This document shows positions 55,489-64,000 of a stretch of 64,000 nucleotides of DNA, piece after piece. The stretch spans positions 124,001 to 188,000 of the forward strand of contig NZ_JAAOWU010000002.1 in the NCBI RefSeq assembly GCF_013778505.1. Direction: 5' to 3'. The stretch is from Pseudomonas sivasensis (GTDB lineage: Bacteria; Pseudomonadota; Gammaproteobacteria; Pseudomonadales; Pseudomonadaceae). The notes below the pieces were generated by a model, which worked only from the letters and a program-made list of their open reading frames with translations, did not search any database and was not told where the DNA came from. Position numbers and translations under genes: made by a program. Position 1 is the first letter of the stretch. Each line of letters opens with the position of its first letter.

Positions 55489-55504
55489 CACGACGCAGTA
55501 AAAA

Positions 55505-55595
55505 ATGTGGGAGGGAGCTTGCCCCCGATAGCGGTGCATCAGTCACCGATATTCTGGCTGACACACTGCAATCGGGGGCAAGCCCCCTCCCACAT
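55505..55595. repeat. REPIN
   Basis: Inverted REP pair (left arm GTGGGAGGGAGCTTGCCCCCGAT) between the flavoprotein gene and yccS. Confidence 0.92.
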
Positions 55596-55708
55596 TTTGA
55601 TTTGAGGTGTGCCTGCGAATAATTTGTTGTCAGATGTGATCACCACCCTTGCCGTGGCGTCACTGATGGCTCAATTTAACGGCATCGTCCCGGAAGACTC
55701 ACGACTTC

Positions 55709-57892
55709 ATGTCATCGACCTCGTTCAAGCAGTCTATGCGGCGCCTGTGGGCGCTGGATAAATTCAGTTACAGCATTCGGGTATTCATCGCCCTCACCGG
55801 CAGCATGGCGCTGTGCTGGTATCAGGATGAAATGACGCTGCTGATCCCGCTGTTCCTGGGGATTATCGCCAGCGCCCTGGCTGAGACCGACGACAGTTGG
55901 CAGGGCCGCCTCAATGCCCTGGCAGTAACGCTGGTGTGCTTCAGCATCGCCGCGCTGTCGGTGGAATTGCTGTTCCCTTACCCCTGGATTTTCGCCATCT
56001 CCCTGGCCCTGGCGACGTTCGGCCTGACGATGCTCGGGGCGCTGGGCGAACGCTATGGCGCGATTGCGTCGGCCACGTTAATCCTGTCGGTCTACACCAT
56101 GATCGGCGTGGACCAGCGCGGCGGCGCCGTCAGTGATTTCTGGCATGAGCCGTTGCTGCTGGTGGCCGGTGCGGCCTGGTACGGCGCGTTGTCGGTGCTG
56201 TGGCAGGCGCTGTTTTCCAACCAGCCGGTGCAGCAGAGCCTGGCGCGGCTGTTCCGCGAGTTGGGGCGCTACCTCAAGCTCAAGTCGTCGCTGTTTGAAC
56301 CAATCCGCCAGTTGGATGTGGAGGCGCGCCGCCTGGAACTTGCCCAGCAAAATGGCCGGGTGGTGGCCGCGCTGAATGCCGCGAAAGAAATCATCCTGCA
56401 CCGCGTGGGCAATGGCCGACCGGGGTCGAAGGTCAGTCGCTACCTCAAGCTGTATTTCCTGGCCCAGGACATCCACGAACGCGCCAGCTCATCCCACTAC
56501 CCTTACAACGCCCTGGCCGATGCGTTCTTCCACAGCGATGTGCTGTTCCGCTGTCAGCGCTTGCTGCGCCAACAAGGCAAGGCCTGCCAGGCCCTGGCCG
56601 AGTCGATCCAACTGCGCCAACCGTTCATCTATGACGACAGCTTCGCCGAAGCCCTGAGCGACCTGAACGCCTCCCTGGAACACTTGCGCATCCAGAGCAA
56701 CCCGGCCTGGCGCGGCCTGCTGCGTTCGCTGCGCGCCCTGGCGGCCAACCTGTCCACCCTTGACCGCCTGCTCGGCGACGCGAGCAACCCCGACGCCCTG
56801 GCCGACGCCACCGACAGCAACCTGTTGGACCGCGCGCCGCGCAACCTCAAAGAAATGTGGACGCGCCTGCGCACCCAACTCACGCCGACGTCGCTGCTGT
56901 TCCGACACGCGTTGCGCCTGTCACTGGCGCTGACCATCGGCTACGGCACCTTGCATGCCATCCACGCCTCCCAAGGTTATTGGATCATCCTCACCACCCT
57001 GTTTGTGTGCCAGCCCAACTACGGTGCGACGCGGCGCAAGCTCGGCCAGCGGATCATCGGCACCGCTATCGGCCTCACCGTGGCCTGGGCGCTGTTCGAC
57101 CTGTTCCCAAGCCCCTTGGTGCAATCGATGTTCGCCATCGCTGCCGGCCTGGTGTTCTTTATCAACCGCACCACCCGCTACACCCTGGCCACGGCAGCAA
57201 TCACCCTGATGGTGCTGTTCTGCTTTAACCAGGTGGGGGATGGCTACGGGCTGTTTTTGCCACGGCTGTTCGATACCTTGCTCGGCAGTTTAATCGCCGG
57301 CCTGGCCGTGTTCCTGTTCCTGCCGGACTGGCAAGGCCGTCGCCTGAACAAAGTGCTGGCCAACACCCTGACCTGCAACAGCATCTACCTGCGCCAGATC
57401 ATGCAGCAATACGCCGCCGGCAAAAGCGACGACCTGGCCTATCGCCTGGCCCGCCGCAACGCGCACAACGCCGATGCGGCGCTGTCCACCACGCTGGCGA
57501 ACATGTTGATGGAGCCGGGGCATTTCCGTAAGGAGGCGGATGTGGGCTTCCGTTTCCTGGTGTTGTCCCACACCTTGCTCAGCTACTTGTCAGGCCTAGG
57601 AGCCCACCGCGATACGCCATTGCCGGCTGAGGTGCGCGAGCATCTGATCGACGGCGCGGGTAAAACCCTCGCTGCGAGCATCGATGAAATCGCGACTGGT
57701 TTGGCCAACAAGCAACCCATTGCGATCCAAAGCGACGCCGAGGAAGCCCTGGCGGCGGACTTGGAGCAGATGCCGGATGAGATTGATGAAGGGCAGCGAT
57801 TGGTGCAGACACAGTTGGCCTTGATTTGCCGGCAGTTGGGGCCTTTGCGCACCTTGGCGGCGCACCTGATCAAAGATACCAGCGCGGCTTAG
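55709..57892 (+). CDS. yccS: YccS-family inner-membrane protein (FUSC domain)
   Basis: A 727-aa protein with two sets of hydrophobic helices: one near residues 25-165 (YSIRVFIALTGSMALCWY, LLIPLFLGIIASALAETDD, WIFAISLALATFGLTML) and another near 400-535 (LRLSLALTIGYGTLHAI, GYWIILTTLFVCQPNYGATRRKLGQRIIGT). Each is followed by a cytoplasmic helical domain. This is the duplicated YccS/FUSC plan related to AaeB-type aromatic acid exporters. Substrate unknown. Confidence 0.9.
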   Translation: MSSTSFKQSMRRLWALDKFSYSIRVFIALTGSMALCWYQDEMTLLIPLFLGIIASALAETDDSWQGRLNALAVTLVCFSIAALSVELLFPYPWIFAISLALATFGLTMLGALGERYGAIASATLILSVYTMIGVDQRGGAVSDFWHEPLLLVAGAAWYGALSVLWQALFSNQPVQQSLARLFRELGRYLKLKSSLFEPIRQLDVEARRLELAQQNGRVVAALNAAKEIILHRVGNGRPGSKVSRYLKLYFLAQDIHERASSSHYPYNALADAFFHSDVLFRCQRLLRQQGKACQALAESIQLRQPFIYDDSFAEALSDLNASLEHLRIQSNPAWRGLLRSLRALAANLSTLDRLLGDASNPDALADATDSNLLDRAPRNLKEMWTRLRTQLTPTSLLFRHALRLSLALTIGYGTLHAIHASQGYWIILTTLFVCQPNYGATRRKLGQRIIGTAIGLTVAWALFDLFPSPLVQSMFAIAAGLVFFINRTTRYTLATAAITLMVLFCFNQVGDGYGLFLPRLFDTLLGSLIAGLAVFLFLPDWQGRRLNKVLANTLTCNSIYLRQIMQQYAAGKSDDLAYRLARRNAHNADAALSTTLANMLMEPGHFRKEADVGFRFLVLSHTLLSYLSGLGAHRDTPLPAEVREHLIDGAGKTLAASIDEIATGLANKQPIAIQSDAEEALAADLEQMPDEIDEGQRLVQTQLALICRQLGPLRTLAAHLIKDTSAA

Positions 57893-57896
57893 GCCG

Positions 57897-57986
57897 CTAT
57901 CGGGGGCAAGCCCCTCCCACACTTGATCGGATTCACACGGTCCAAATGTGGGAGGGGCGGTGCGACGATTCGACGTGCTCCCGATG
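57897..57986. repeat. REP pair with one extended variant arm
   Basis: The left REP is ordinary (ATCGGGGGCAAGCCCCTCCCAC); the right one is the long variant GTGGGAGGGGCGGTGCGACG followed by ATTCGACGTGCTCCCGAT. It lies between convergent yccS and the solute-binding protein gene. Confidence 0.9.
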
Positions 57987-58001
57987 AGGCCCGCACAGGC
58001 A

Positions 58002-58739
58002 CTACATGCCATGGGCCTTCATCAACCGCGCATAACTGCCATCGACCTTCATCTTGGCAATCTCCCGGTCAAAGCTCGCCACAATCTGCGCGTGCTCAGG
58101 GTTCTTCAGGCTCACCAGAATATGCAGGCTGTTTTCACTCAGCGGCTGTGGCAGGAACTCCACCGTATTACGCACCCGGGCCGACTCCCGTGCCAGGTAA
58201 AAGCGCGCCACATATTCATCCTCCACCGTCAGCCGCACCCGCTGCGCCGCCAGCATGCGCACGGCCATGGCGAAGTTATGCACAGGCACTTTCTGCAACT
58301 GCGCATCCCCATCGAACGCCGCTGAATACGCATAACCACGTACCACCGCGATGGGATAGTCGTGCAGTTGCTGCAGGTTCTGAAACTCGATGGGGTCGTC
58401 ACGGCGCTTGATAAAACGCACGCGGTTGAGCAGGTATTCGCCGGAGAATTGCCCCAAGTGCGTACGCGCGTCGTCGTACCAGGCGTTGACCAGCACGTCA
58501 TAGCGCCCGTCACCCACGCCCATCAGCGCGCGAGCCCAGGGCACCTGCTCGAAATCGCTGGCATAGCCCGCGCGCGCCAAGGCCGTGCTGACAATATCAG
58601 TGGCCAAGCCCCCGTTGATCAGCGTGGCATCGGTAAAGGGCGGCCAGGCATCCGCGACCAGGCGCAGGCGCTGTGCACATGCAGGCGTTGCCAGCAGCAA
58701 CACTCCAATCAAAGCAACGGCACGAGAGAATCGCGGCAT
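58002..58739 (-). CDS. Periplasmic solute-binding protein, family 3-like
   Basis: A 245-aa exported protein with signal peptide MPRFSRAVALIGVLLLATPACA. The first domain starts LRLVADAWPPFTDATLINGGLATDIVSTALARAGY, the amino-acid-binding-protein fold; FEQVPWARALMGVGDGRYDVLVNAWY is the family's second motif. No permease or ATPase gene is near, so it may be an orphan receptor-type binding protein. Confidence 0.85.
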   Translation of the reverse strand: MPRFSRAVALIGVLLLATPACAQRLRLVADAWPPFTDATLINGGLATDIVSTALARAGYASDFEQVPWARALMGVGDGRYDVLVNAWYDDARTHLGQFSGEYLLNRVRFIKRRDDPIEFQNLQQLHDYPIAVVRGYAYSAAFDGDAQLQKVPVHNFAMAVRMLAAQRVRLTVEDEYVARFYLARESARVRNTVEFLPQPLSENSLHILVSLKNPEHAQIVASFDREIAKMKVDGSYARLMKAHGM

Positions 58740-58940
58740 GCTCAAAATCCTTGGCGGACAGGCGGTGGCCTTAGCTCAGGCTGCGCCTGAGGTTCTAACA
58801 TTAGCTCAGATTACACAAAGAAACGGCCGCCGCCTGCACTCAATAGTGGCAAATTGATTTCATTCACAAAAATAGTTGATTTAGACACCGAAGCCCGTCG
58901 CGCCTACTATCCAAAACAGACATTTACGTGAGAACACACC

Positions 58941-59393
58941 ATGACAGTCGATTGGGTCTGCAAACATCACACCGACCTGGGCAAGGAGCAGCTATACGCC
59001 ATCCTGCGCTTGCGCTGCGAGGTTTTCGTTGTCGAGCAGAAGTGCGTTTATCAGGACATCGACGGGCAGGATCTGACGGGTGATACCCACCACCTGATGG
59101 CTTGGAAAGACGATGAACTGATGGCCTACCTGCGCCTGCTGGATCCGGAATCCCAAGGTGGCGATGTGGTTATCGGTCGGGTGATCGTCGCACCGGCGGC
59201 ACGGGGTACCGGGCTGGGGCACGAGATGATGGAAGAAACTCTCAAGCAGATTGAGGAGACCTGGCCTGAGACGCCGATCTTCCTGTCAGCCCAGGCGCAT
59301 TTGCAGGGCTATTACGGGCGGTATGGGTTTGTGGTGGCGGGTGAGGAATACCTGGAGGATGACATTCCACATATTGGTATGCGGCGCGCTTAA
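58941..59393 (+). CDS. elaA: ElaA-family GNAT acetyltransferase
   Basis: A 150-aa GNAT protein. The ElaA opening (LYAILRLRCEVFVVEQKCVYQDIDGQDL) and the acetyl-CoA loop (IGRVIVAPAARGTGLGHEMM) are clear. Substrate unknown. Preceded by an AT-rich 5' region (58850-58940). Confidence 0.9.
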   Translation: MTVDWVCKHHTDLGKEQLYAILRLRCEVFVVEQKCVYQDIDGQDLTGDTHHLMAWKDDELMAYLRLLDPESQGGDVVIGRVIVAPAARGTGLGHEMMEETLKQIEETWPETPIFLSAQAHLQGYYGRYGFVVAGEEYLEDDIPHIGMRRA

Positions 59394-59399
59394 GGCCGC

Positions 59400-59475
59400 C
59401 ATCGGGGGCAAGCCCCCTCCCACATTTGAATGTGTGAATACATTCAAATGTGGGAGGGGGCTTGCTCCCGATAGC
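59400..59475. repeat. REP pair
   Basis: Inverted-order REP pair with a palindromic spacer (CATTTGAATG ... CATTCAAATG) between convergent elaA and the winged-helix gene; the spacer palindrome extends the pairing to make one long hairpin. Confidence 0.93.
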
Positions 59476-59497
59476 GCCAGACCAGCCACCGCCAAAC

Positions 59498-59794
59498 TCA
59501 GGGATAACCCAGAACCCGCTTGATCTGGTCGAGATTCACCTCGATCCACCCCCGATCAATCGCGCCCCAGTCGCGAATCCGATAGTGCCCTGCATGGTTG
59601 CGGGCGCCGTCTTCCTGTTCGAATTCACACACGATATCCAGGTCTGCCAACGCCGCAATCGTGTCCTGCGCCGTTCGCCGGGGCATACCGGTGACGTCGG
59701 TCAGCGCCGGCACACTGCTGGCGAGCCCGCTGTCGATCAGGTACGCCACGTACAGGCGGCGGTAGAAGCTGCTTTTGGTCTTGCTCACATCCAT
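59498..59794 (-). CDS. Small winged-helix DNA-binding protein
   Basis: A 98-aa protein. A helix-turn-helix is visible (VPALTDVTGMPRRTAQDTIAALADLDIVCEFEQED), followed by a wing-like beta hairpin (GHYRIRDWGAIDRGWIE). It could be a small regulator. It lies 19 bp downstream of the YgjP-like gene on the same strand and is probably co-transcribed. Confidence 0.82.
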   Translation of the reverse strand: MDVSKTKSSFYRRLYVAYLIDSGLASSVPALTDVTGMPRRTAQDTIAALADLDIVCEFEQEDGARNHAGHYRIRDWGAIDRGWIEVNLDQIKRVLGYP

Positions 59795-59813
59795 GGTCAG
59801 TCGCCTTGTGCGG

Positions 59814-60314
59814 TCAGGGCTTACCCTGCAGGTCGCGATACGTGAGGTACACCCGCAGGTCGAATTCCACCTGGTGGTAGCCCGGCATCATGTAATCGCA
59901 AAGTTTATAGAACGCCTTGTTGTGGTCCGATTCCTTAAAGTGCGCCAGCTCGTGCACCACGATCATGCGCAAAAATTCCGGAGCGGCGTCCTTGAACAGT
60001 GAAGCAATGCGGATCTCTTTCTTGGATTTGAGGTTGCCGCCCTGCACCCGCGAAATCGTGGTGTGCAGCCCGAGGGCGCGGTGGGTCAGATCCAGGCGGT
60101 TATCGAACAGCACTTTGTCGATCGCTGGCGCATTGCGCAGGTGTTCCTGCTTCAACGCCAGTGCGTAGGCGTACAGGGCTTTGTCGCTCTGCACCGCATG
60201 ACGCTCGGGATAACGCTGCTCCAGGTAAGCGCCCAACTGGTCCTTGGCGATCAGTTGACGTACTTGCTCCTGGAGGGCTGCGGGGTAAGCCTGGAGGTAT
60301 TTCAGCGCGGTCAT
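59814..60314 (-). CDS. YgjP-type (M48-related) zinc metallopeptidase
   Basis: A 166-aa protein with HELAHFKESDHNKAFYKLCDYMMPGY, i.e. HExxH plus a downstream His, the zinc-site layout of the YgjP/WLM-like metallopeptidase family. N-terminal helices (ALKYLQAYPAALQEQVRQLIA) precede it. ATG 60314 chosen over an upstream TTG. Substrate unknown. Confidence 0.85.
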   Translation of the reverse strand: MTALKYLQAYPAALQEQVRQLIAKDQLGAYLEQRYPERHAVQSDKALYAYALALKQEHLRNAPAIDKVLFDNRLDLTHRALGLHTTISRVQGGNLKSKKEIRIASLFKDAAPEFLRMIVVHELAHFKESDHNKAFYKLCDYMMPGYHQVEFDLRVYLTYRDLQGKP

Positions 60315-60357
60315 TGAGGTCTGCAACAGGGTTCGAATGGGCGCCAGTGTAGCGAAT

Positions 60358-62463
60358 TCAGCGCAGGCGGGCGCGTGACCAGTCGACCACTTCGTCGGCC
60401 ATCAGGGGGTGCGCCGCCCACGGTCCCTGGATAAATGGGCAGCCATGGGCTTTGAGCCACTGAGCTTGCTCCTGAGTTTCCACACCCTCGGCCACCACCA
60501 GCACATCAAAATGCCCGCACAGTTCGATAATGCTGCGTGCCATCGCTGCGTCCCTCACCGACCCCGGCAGGCGCGCGACTAATTGCGGATCGAGTTTGAG
60601 GGTGTCGAACTCCAAGTCACGCAGATGCGCCAGGGAGCATTGTCCCGAACCAAAGTCATCCAAAGCGATGCGCACCCCGATTCGGCGCAGTAACTTGAGC
60701 TGCTTGGTGGCCTCTTCCAAGCTACTCATCAGGCAATCCTCGCCGATTTCCACCTCCAACTGCCCAGCCTGAAGCCCATGTCGCTCCATCACCTGCTGCA
60801 ACTGGTTAGCCAGGTTGGGCATATTGAACTGGCTGCTACTCAGGCTGACGCTCAGCACCAATTCATCGTCGAAGGTGCTTTGCCACACCTGACGCTGGGC
60901 AGCGACCTGTTGATAAATCCACGCGCTCAGTTGGCTGATCAGCCGCGCTTCCTCCAGCAGCGGTAAAAACAGCCCAGGAGGTACATCGCCGACGCTGGGG
61001 TGTTGCCAACGCAATAACGCCTCGACACCGCGCAGGCGCCCATCAGCCAGAGAGACCTGAGGCTGGTAGACCAGGGTGAAATCCTTGTTTTGAATGGCCG
61101 TACGCACGCTGTCTTCGAGCATCAGCCGCGAGCGCGCGCGGCCGTTCATTTCCTGGTCGTAATAGCGATACTGCTGACGGCCCGCGCGCTTGGCTTCGTA
61201 CATGGCGATGTCGGCCGCACGCAGCAAACCATTCAGGTCCGAACCGCAGTCCGGGAAGGTAGCAATGCCAATGCTCACGCCGAGCATCACATCCAAACCG
61301 TCAACCTGCTGACAAACAGAGACTCGTTCGATCAGTTTTTCCGAAATTTTTGCCGCCTGCTCTGGGAATTCCAACTCCAGCAGCGCAGTAAATTCATCAC
61401 CGCCCATGCGGCCGATAATGTCGTAGGAGCGCAAGCCGCCCTGCAATTGCTCCGAAACCCAGCGTAAAACCCGGTCGCCCGCATCATGGCCCAAAGAATC
61501 GTTGACGCGCTTGAAACCGTCGAGGTCCAGGTACAGCAACACCAAGGACTGCTCTGTGCGCTCACTGCGCAACAGCGTGTTCTCCACAGCCTGGTGGAAG
61601 CCGCGTCGATTCAGCAGCCCGGTCAGCGGGTCGGTAACGGCTTGGAATTCCAACTGCTGATGCAGGTGGCGCACTTCGGACATATCCAGCACCGTCACCA
61701 CCATGGCCTTCTGTTCGGCGGGCAGTGGCGCGCATGACAACGCCGCCGGCACCTGCTGGCCACGGCCGGTGCGCAGAAGCGCATCGTGCAGGCGCCAGGT
61801 TTCGCCCTTGCGGTAACCGGCGTACATCTGCGAATCCAGCCACGTGGGCACATGGGGCTTTTGCATGAAACTCAGGAATTCCTGGCCCTGCAACTCTTGG
61901 ATCGGGGCATTGAGCAGGCGCGAGATCGCCGGGTTGGCGTATTCGATCACGCCCTCCTCACTCACCACCAGGATGCCCTCGGCGGCGTTATCCAACACCG
62001 AGGCATTAAAGGCCCGGGCTGACTCCAGATCATGGCTCAGGCGCTGCAAAGCCCGGCGAATGCGCTGATGCTCCAGCAACGCCTGGACCTTGGGCTTGAG
62101 AATATGCGGGTCGAAGGGTTTGAACAGGTAGTCGATGGCGCCACTGGCATAGCCTTCCAGCACGGCGGCGGGCGACTGGGCGTTGGCACTCAGGAAGATA
62201 ATAGGGGTCATGCGTGTGCGCTGGTTGCCACGCATCAGGCGGGCGACTTCAAAGCCGTCCATGCCGGGCATCATTACATCAAGCAATACCAGGTCCACTT
62301 CATGCTGCAGCAGCACCTCCAGAGCTTCCAACCCGGATTCCGCGGTGACCACCTGCCAGTCATCACGTTGTAGCAGCGCACGCATGCTGATCAGGTTTTC
62401 CGGGTAGTCATCGACGACCAGAAGAACCGAACTGCCATCGCCATGAGGTGGAGCGCATTCCAT
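60358..62463 (-). CDS. Response regulator with PAS, GGDEF and EAL domains
   Basis: A 701-aa cytoplasmic c-di-GMP protein. The receiver domain (~12-130) has Asp18/Asp19 and phosphoacceptor Asp62 (VLLDVMMPG). A PAS domain covers ~150-270. The GGDEF motif (residues 354-358) is intact, with an RxxD inhibitory site at Arg345/Asp348, so a diguanylate cyclase with product inhibition is plausible. The EAL domain keeps Glu481-Ala-Leu, DDFGSG and VAEGVE, but the usual metal-binding Asn in VNLS is Ser540 (LSVSLSSSQ), so phosphodiesterase activity may be reduced or lost. No histidine kinase gene is adjacent. Confidence 0.9.
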   Translation of the reverse strand: MECAPPHGDGSSVLLVVDDYPENLISMRALLQRDDWQVVTAESGLEALEVLLQHEVDLVLLDVMMPGMDGFEVARLMRGNQRTRMTPIIFLSANAQSPAAVLEGYASGAIDYLFKPFDPHILKPKVQALLEHQRIRRALQRLSHDLESARAFNASVLDNAAEGILVVSEEGVIEYANPAISRLLNAPIQELQGQEFLSFMQKPHVPTWLDSQMYAGYRKGETWRLHDALLRTGRGQQVPAALSCAPLPAEQKAMVVTVLDMSEVRHLHQQLEFQAVTDPLTGLLNRRGFHQAVENTLLRSERTEQSLVLLYLDLDGFKRVNDSLGHDAGDRVLRWVSEQLQGGLRSYDIIGRMGGDEFTALLELEFPEQAAKISEKLIERVSVCQQVDGLDVMLGVSIGIATFPDCGSDLNGLLRAADIAMYEAKRAGRQQYRYYDQEMNGRARSRLMLEDSVRTAIQNKDFTLVYQPQVSLADGRLRGVEALLRWQHPSVGDVPPGLFLPLLEEARLISQLSAWIYQQVAAQRQVWQSTFDDELVLSVSLSSSQFNMPNLANQLQQVMERHGLQAGQLEVEIGEDCLMSSLEEATKQLKLLRRIGVRIALDDFGSGQCSLAHLRDLEFDTLKLDPQLVARLPGSVRDAAMARSIIELCGHFDVLVVAEGVETQEQAQWLKAHGCPFIQGPWAAHPLMADEVVDWSRARLR

Positions 62464-62491
62464 GCTGAGTCTCTTCCTTAGGTCTACTCCG

Positions 62492-62575
62492 GTCACTTCT
62501 GAGAGAAAACACGGATAAACATTGAGGGCTCACTCTAGCCCTGGATACTGAAAATCAGAAGTGACGTGGATGCCA
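62492..62575. promoter_or_regulatory. Nested inverted repeat in the 5' region of the GGDEF-EAL gene
   Basis: Outer arms GTCACTTCTGA (62492-62502) and TCAGAAGTGAC (62565-62575) are perfect 11-bp inverses. Inside them AGGGCT-CACTCT-AGCCCT (62525-62542) makes a second hairpin. The structure lies 29 bp upstream of the minus-strand start. The remainder of the 308-bp gap to the alginate lyase gene contains nothing I recognise. Confidence 0.6.
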
Positions 62576-62771
62576 TCATTGCGCCAAAGTTCACTCAGCC
62601 GACTAACGGTCAACCTCTACAGCCCACGGTTCATGGGAAACATGGCTTTTTGGCATTCATTTGGCGCCAATAAATTGCCAGCAAATGTTTAACAACAGGC
62701 CGGCCACCGCCTATAAAGAACCTGTAAGGCCCACGGGCCAAAGCCTTCACCCCCTGTAAAAGGCCAACGCC

Positions 62772-63437
62772 ATGATCGACCTCTCCACTTGGAACCTGAG
62801 CATTCCGGTCGGCTCGCCCCCCGCGACTATCGACACCCCAAAGCTGCTCAGCGGCTTCAACGACCAGTACTTCCAGGCCGAAGGCAGCAACGTGCAGTTC
62901 TGGACACCCGTCACCGGCACCCGCACCGAAAACGCCATCTACCCACGCAGTGAGCTGCGCGAAACTTACGCCGACGGGCGCTTGCGAAACTGGACCTACC
63001 CCGAAGCCGACAACTTCCTGCGCGCCACCTTGGCCGTGAACCAAGTACCGTCCAGCGGCAAGATCGTCATCGGCCAGATCCACGCCTATGACAGCCAAAA
63101 ACCGCTGATCAAGCTCGAATACCAGTTCAAGGAAAAGACCCAGACCGGCAACATCGTCGCCAAAGTGCGCATGCGCCCGGATGAAGGTGAAAGCCGCGTA
63201 GTCATCGTCGCGTCCAATGTGCCGCTGGAGAAAAGCTTTACCTACGTGATCAACCTCAACAAAGCCGGGCTGCTCAGCGTGTACGCCGCCGACAGTGAAT
63301 GGAACGAGCGCATTGGCGCAGCGTGGGGCAGCAAGCCGCTGTACTTCAAGGCCGGCGCGTATGTGCAGGACAACAGCGGGGACAGCAAGGAAGGCGCGAA
63401 GGTGACGTTTGCGAAGTTGGATATTGATCACGAGTGA
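62772..63437 (+). CDS. Polysaccharide lyase family 7 (alginate lyase-like), no signal peptide
   Basis: A 221-aa single-domain PL7 enzyme. The three catalytic-cleft motifs are present: YPRSELRET (R-x-E-L-R), IGQIHAYDS (Q-I-H) and YFKAGAYVQD (Y-F-K-A-G-x-Y). It cleaves alginate-like uronans by beta-elimination. The protein begins directly with the catalytic domain (MIDLSTWNLSIPVGSP), so no Sec signal is seen; it may be cytoplasmic or exported by an unknown route. No alginate genes flank it. Confidence 0.9.
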   Translation: MIDLSTWNLSIPVGSPPATIDTPKLLSGFNDQYFQAEGSNVQFWTPVTGTRTENAIYPRSELRETYADGRLRNWTYPEADNFLRATLAVNQVPSSGKIVIGQIHAYDSQKPLIKLEYQFKEKTQTGNIVAKVRMRPDEGESRVVIVASNVPLEKSFTYVINLNKAGLLSVYAADSEWNERIGAAWGSKPLYFKAGAYVQDNSGDSKEGAKVTFAKLDIDHE

Positions 63438-63533
63438 ACAAATCAGCCTCATTTAGCGTAGGCAGTGCCTGATCAGCACGAGGAAGACGCCGTTACCTCG
63501 CTCCCACACTCAAGCTGATCAAATCCCAGCCAC

Positions 63534-63565
63534 AAAAAAGCCCGCATCGCAGCGGGCTTCTTTTT
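63534..63565. terminator. Bidirectional intrinsic terminator
   Basis: GCCCGC-ATCGCA-GCGGGC stem with an A-run on the left and T-run on the right, between the convergent alginate lyase and fba genes; it can terminate both transcripts. Confidence 0.92.
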
Positions 63566-63578
63566 AAACGCTTGAGGC

Positions 63579-64000
63579 TTAGTTCACCTTAGCGTTCAAC
63601 TCACCTTTCAGGTAACGCTGGTACATCGCTTCCAGCGAGATCGGCTTGATCTTCGAGCCGTTGCCGGCAGTGCCGAAGGCTTCGTAGCGAGCGATACACA
63701 CATCACGCATCGCGGTTACGGTGGCGCCGAAGAATTTACGCGGGTCAAATTCGCTCGGGTTGGTGGCCATCAGGCGACGCATCGCGCCGGTGGACGCCAG
63801 GCGCAGGTCGGTGTCGATGTTGACCTTGCGCACGCCGTGCTTGATGCCTTCAACGATTTCTTCAACCGGTACGCCGTAGGTTTCTTTGATGTCGCCGCCG
63901 TACTGGTTGATGATCGCCAGCCACTCTTGCGGGACCGAGGAAGAACCGTGCATCACCAAGTGGGTGTTAGGGATGCGCTTATGGATTTCCTTGATGCGGT
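63579..64000 (-). CDS. fba: Class II fructose-1,6-bisphosphate aldolase (5' end outside window)
   Basis: The C-terminal ~140 residues of class II FBP aldolase. Visible are [14 protein letters not shown] and [20 protein letters not shown], the substrate- and metal-site blocks of the class II enzyme, then [32 protein letters not shown]. It is glycolytic/gluconeogenic and cytoplasmic. The gene enters from the right edge and is read leftward; the start is not in the window. Confidence 0.95.
   Translation of the reverse strand, partial: RIKEIHKRIPNTHLVMHGSSSVPQEWLAIINQYGGDIKETYGVPVEEIVEGIKHGVRKVNIDTDLRLASTGAMRRLMATNPSEFDPRKFFGATVTAMRDVCIARYEAFGTAGNGSKIKPISLEAMYQRYLKGELNAKVN

Overview
The window is a high-GC gammaproteobacterial chromosome segment that reads as a Pseudomonas of the fluorescens group. 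The gene order matches, from memory, the choline / glycine betaine / carnitine region of P. aeruginosa PAO1 (roughly PA5413 down to PA5372), and the intergenic spaces carry many Pseudomonas-type REP/REPIN hairpins (GTGGGAGGGGGCTTGC and its variants). No tRNA, rRNA, CRISPR array or insertion sequence was seen.

Layout. 1-6007: a TraX-family membrane protein (partial), threonine aldolase ltaE, a striking tandem REPIN array that repeats the 3' end of ltaE, and the divergent glycine betaine monooxygenase genes gbcB/gbcA. 6008-6816: an AT-richer gene-free stretch holding five perfect TTATCCACA DnaA boxes in one orientation. 6817-17894: a compact type II secretion / type IV pilus-like cluster with an embedded chitin-active LPMO (AA10), three accessory prepilin-like proteins, GspG, a lytic transglycosylase, GspF, GspE, four small PilM/N/O/P-like assembly proteins and a lipoprotein secretin. 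18032-25793: dimethylglycine demethylation genes on the minus strand (dedicated ETF subunits, dgcB, dgcA, a V4R-like protein, an M19 dipeptidase). 26013-28697: small proteins (LprI-like, DUF3592, DUF3010) and a solitary AAA ATPase. 28766-33515: carnitine catabolism (cdhR, caiX, cdhC, cdhA, cdhB). 34134-40659: gbdR, serine dehydratase sdaB and the quaternary-ammonium ABC importer cbcXWV. 40837-47184: choline transporter betT and the betIBA operon. 47388-64000: less tightly linked genes (a TldD/TldE pair, an RhlA-like acyltransferase with an MFS exporter, dbpA, a YhiN-type flavoprotein, YccS, a solute-binding protein, ElaA, a winged-helix protein, a YgjP metallopeptidase, a REC-PAS-GGDEF-EAL protein, a PL7 alginate lyase, and the 3' part of fba).

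Together the betaine genes form a funnel. Choline enters by BetT/Cbc and is oxidised by BetA and BetB. Carnitine is converted by CdhA/C/B to glycine betaine. GbcAB removes the first methyl group and DgcAB with its ETF the second. Sarcosine-derived glycine and serine are then handled by outside genes plus ltaE and sdaB, with GbdR, CdhR and BetI as local regulators. Candidate operators for all three are visible: a 21-bp tandem direct repeat upstream of cbcX, a 21-bp-spaced direct repeat upstream of caiX, and a perfect 20-bp palindrome between betT and betI.

The secretion cluster interrupts this catabolic block between gbcA and the ETF genes and looks like an accessory insertion. The observations most worth a second look are the ltaE-3'-end/REPIN tandem array, the DnaA-box cluster, and the architecture of the LPMO-carrying secretion system.
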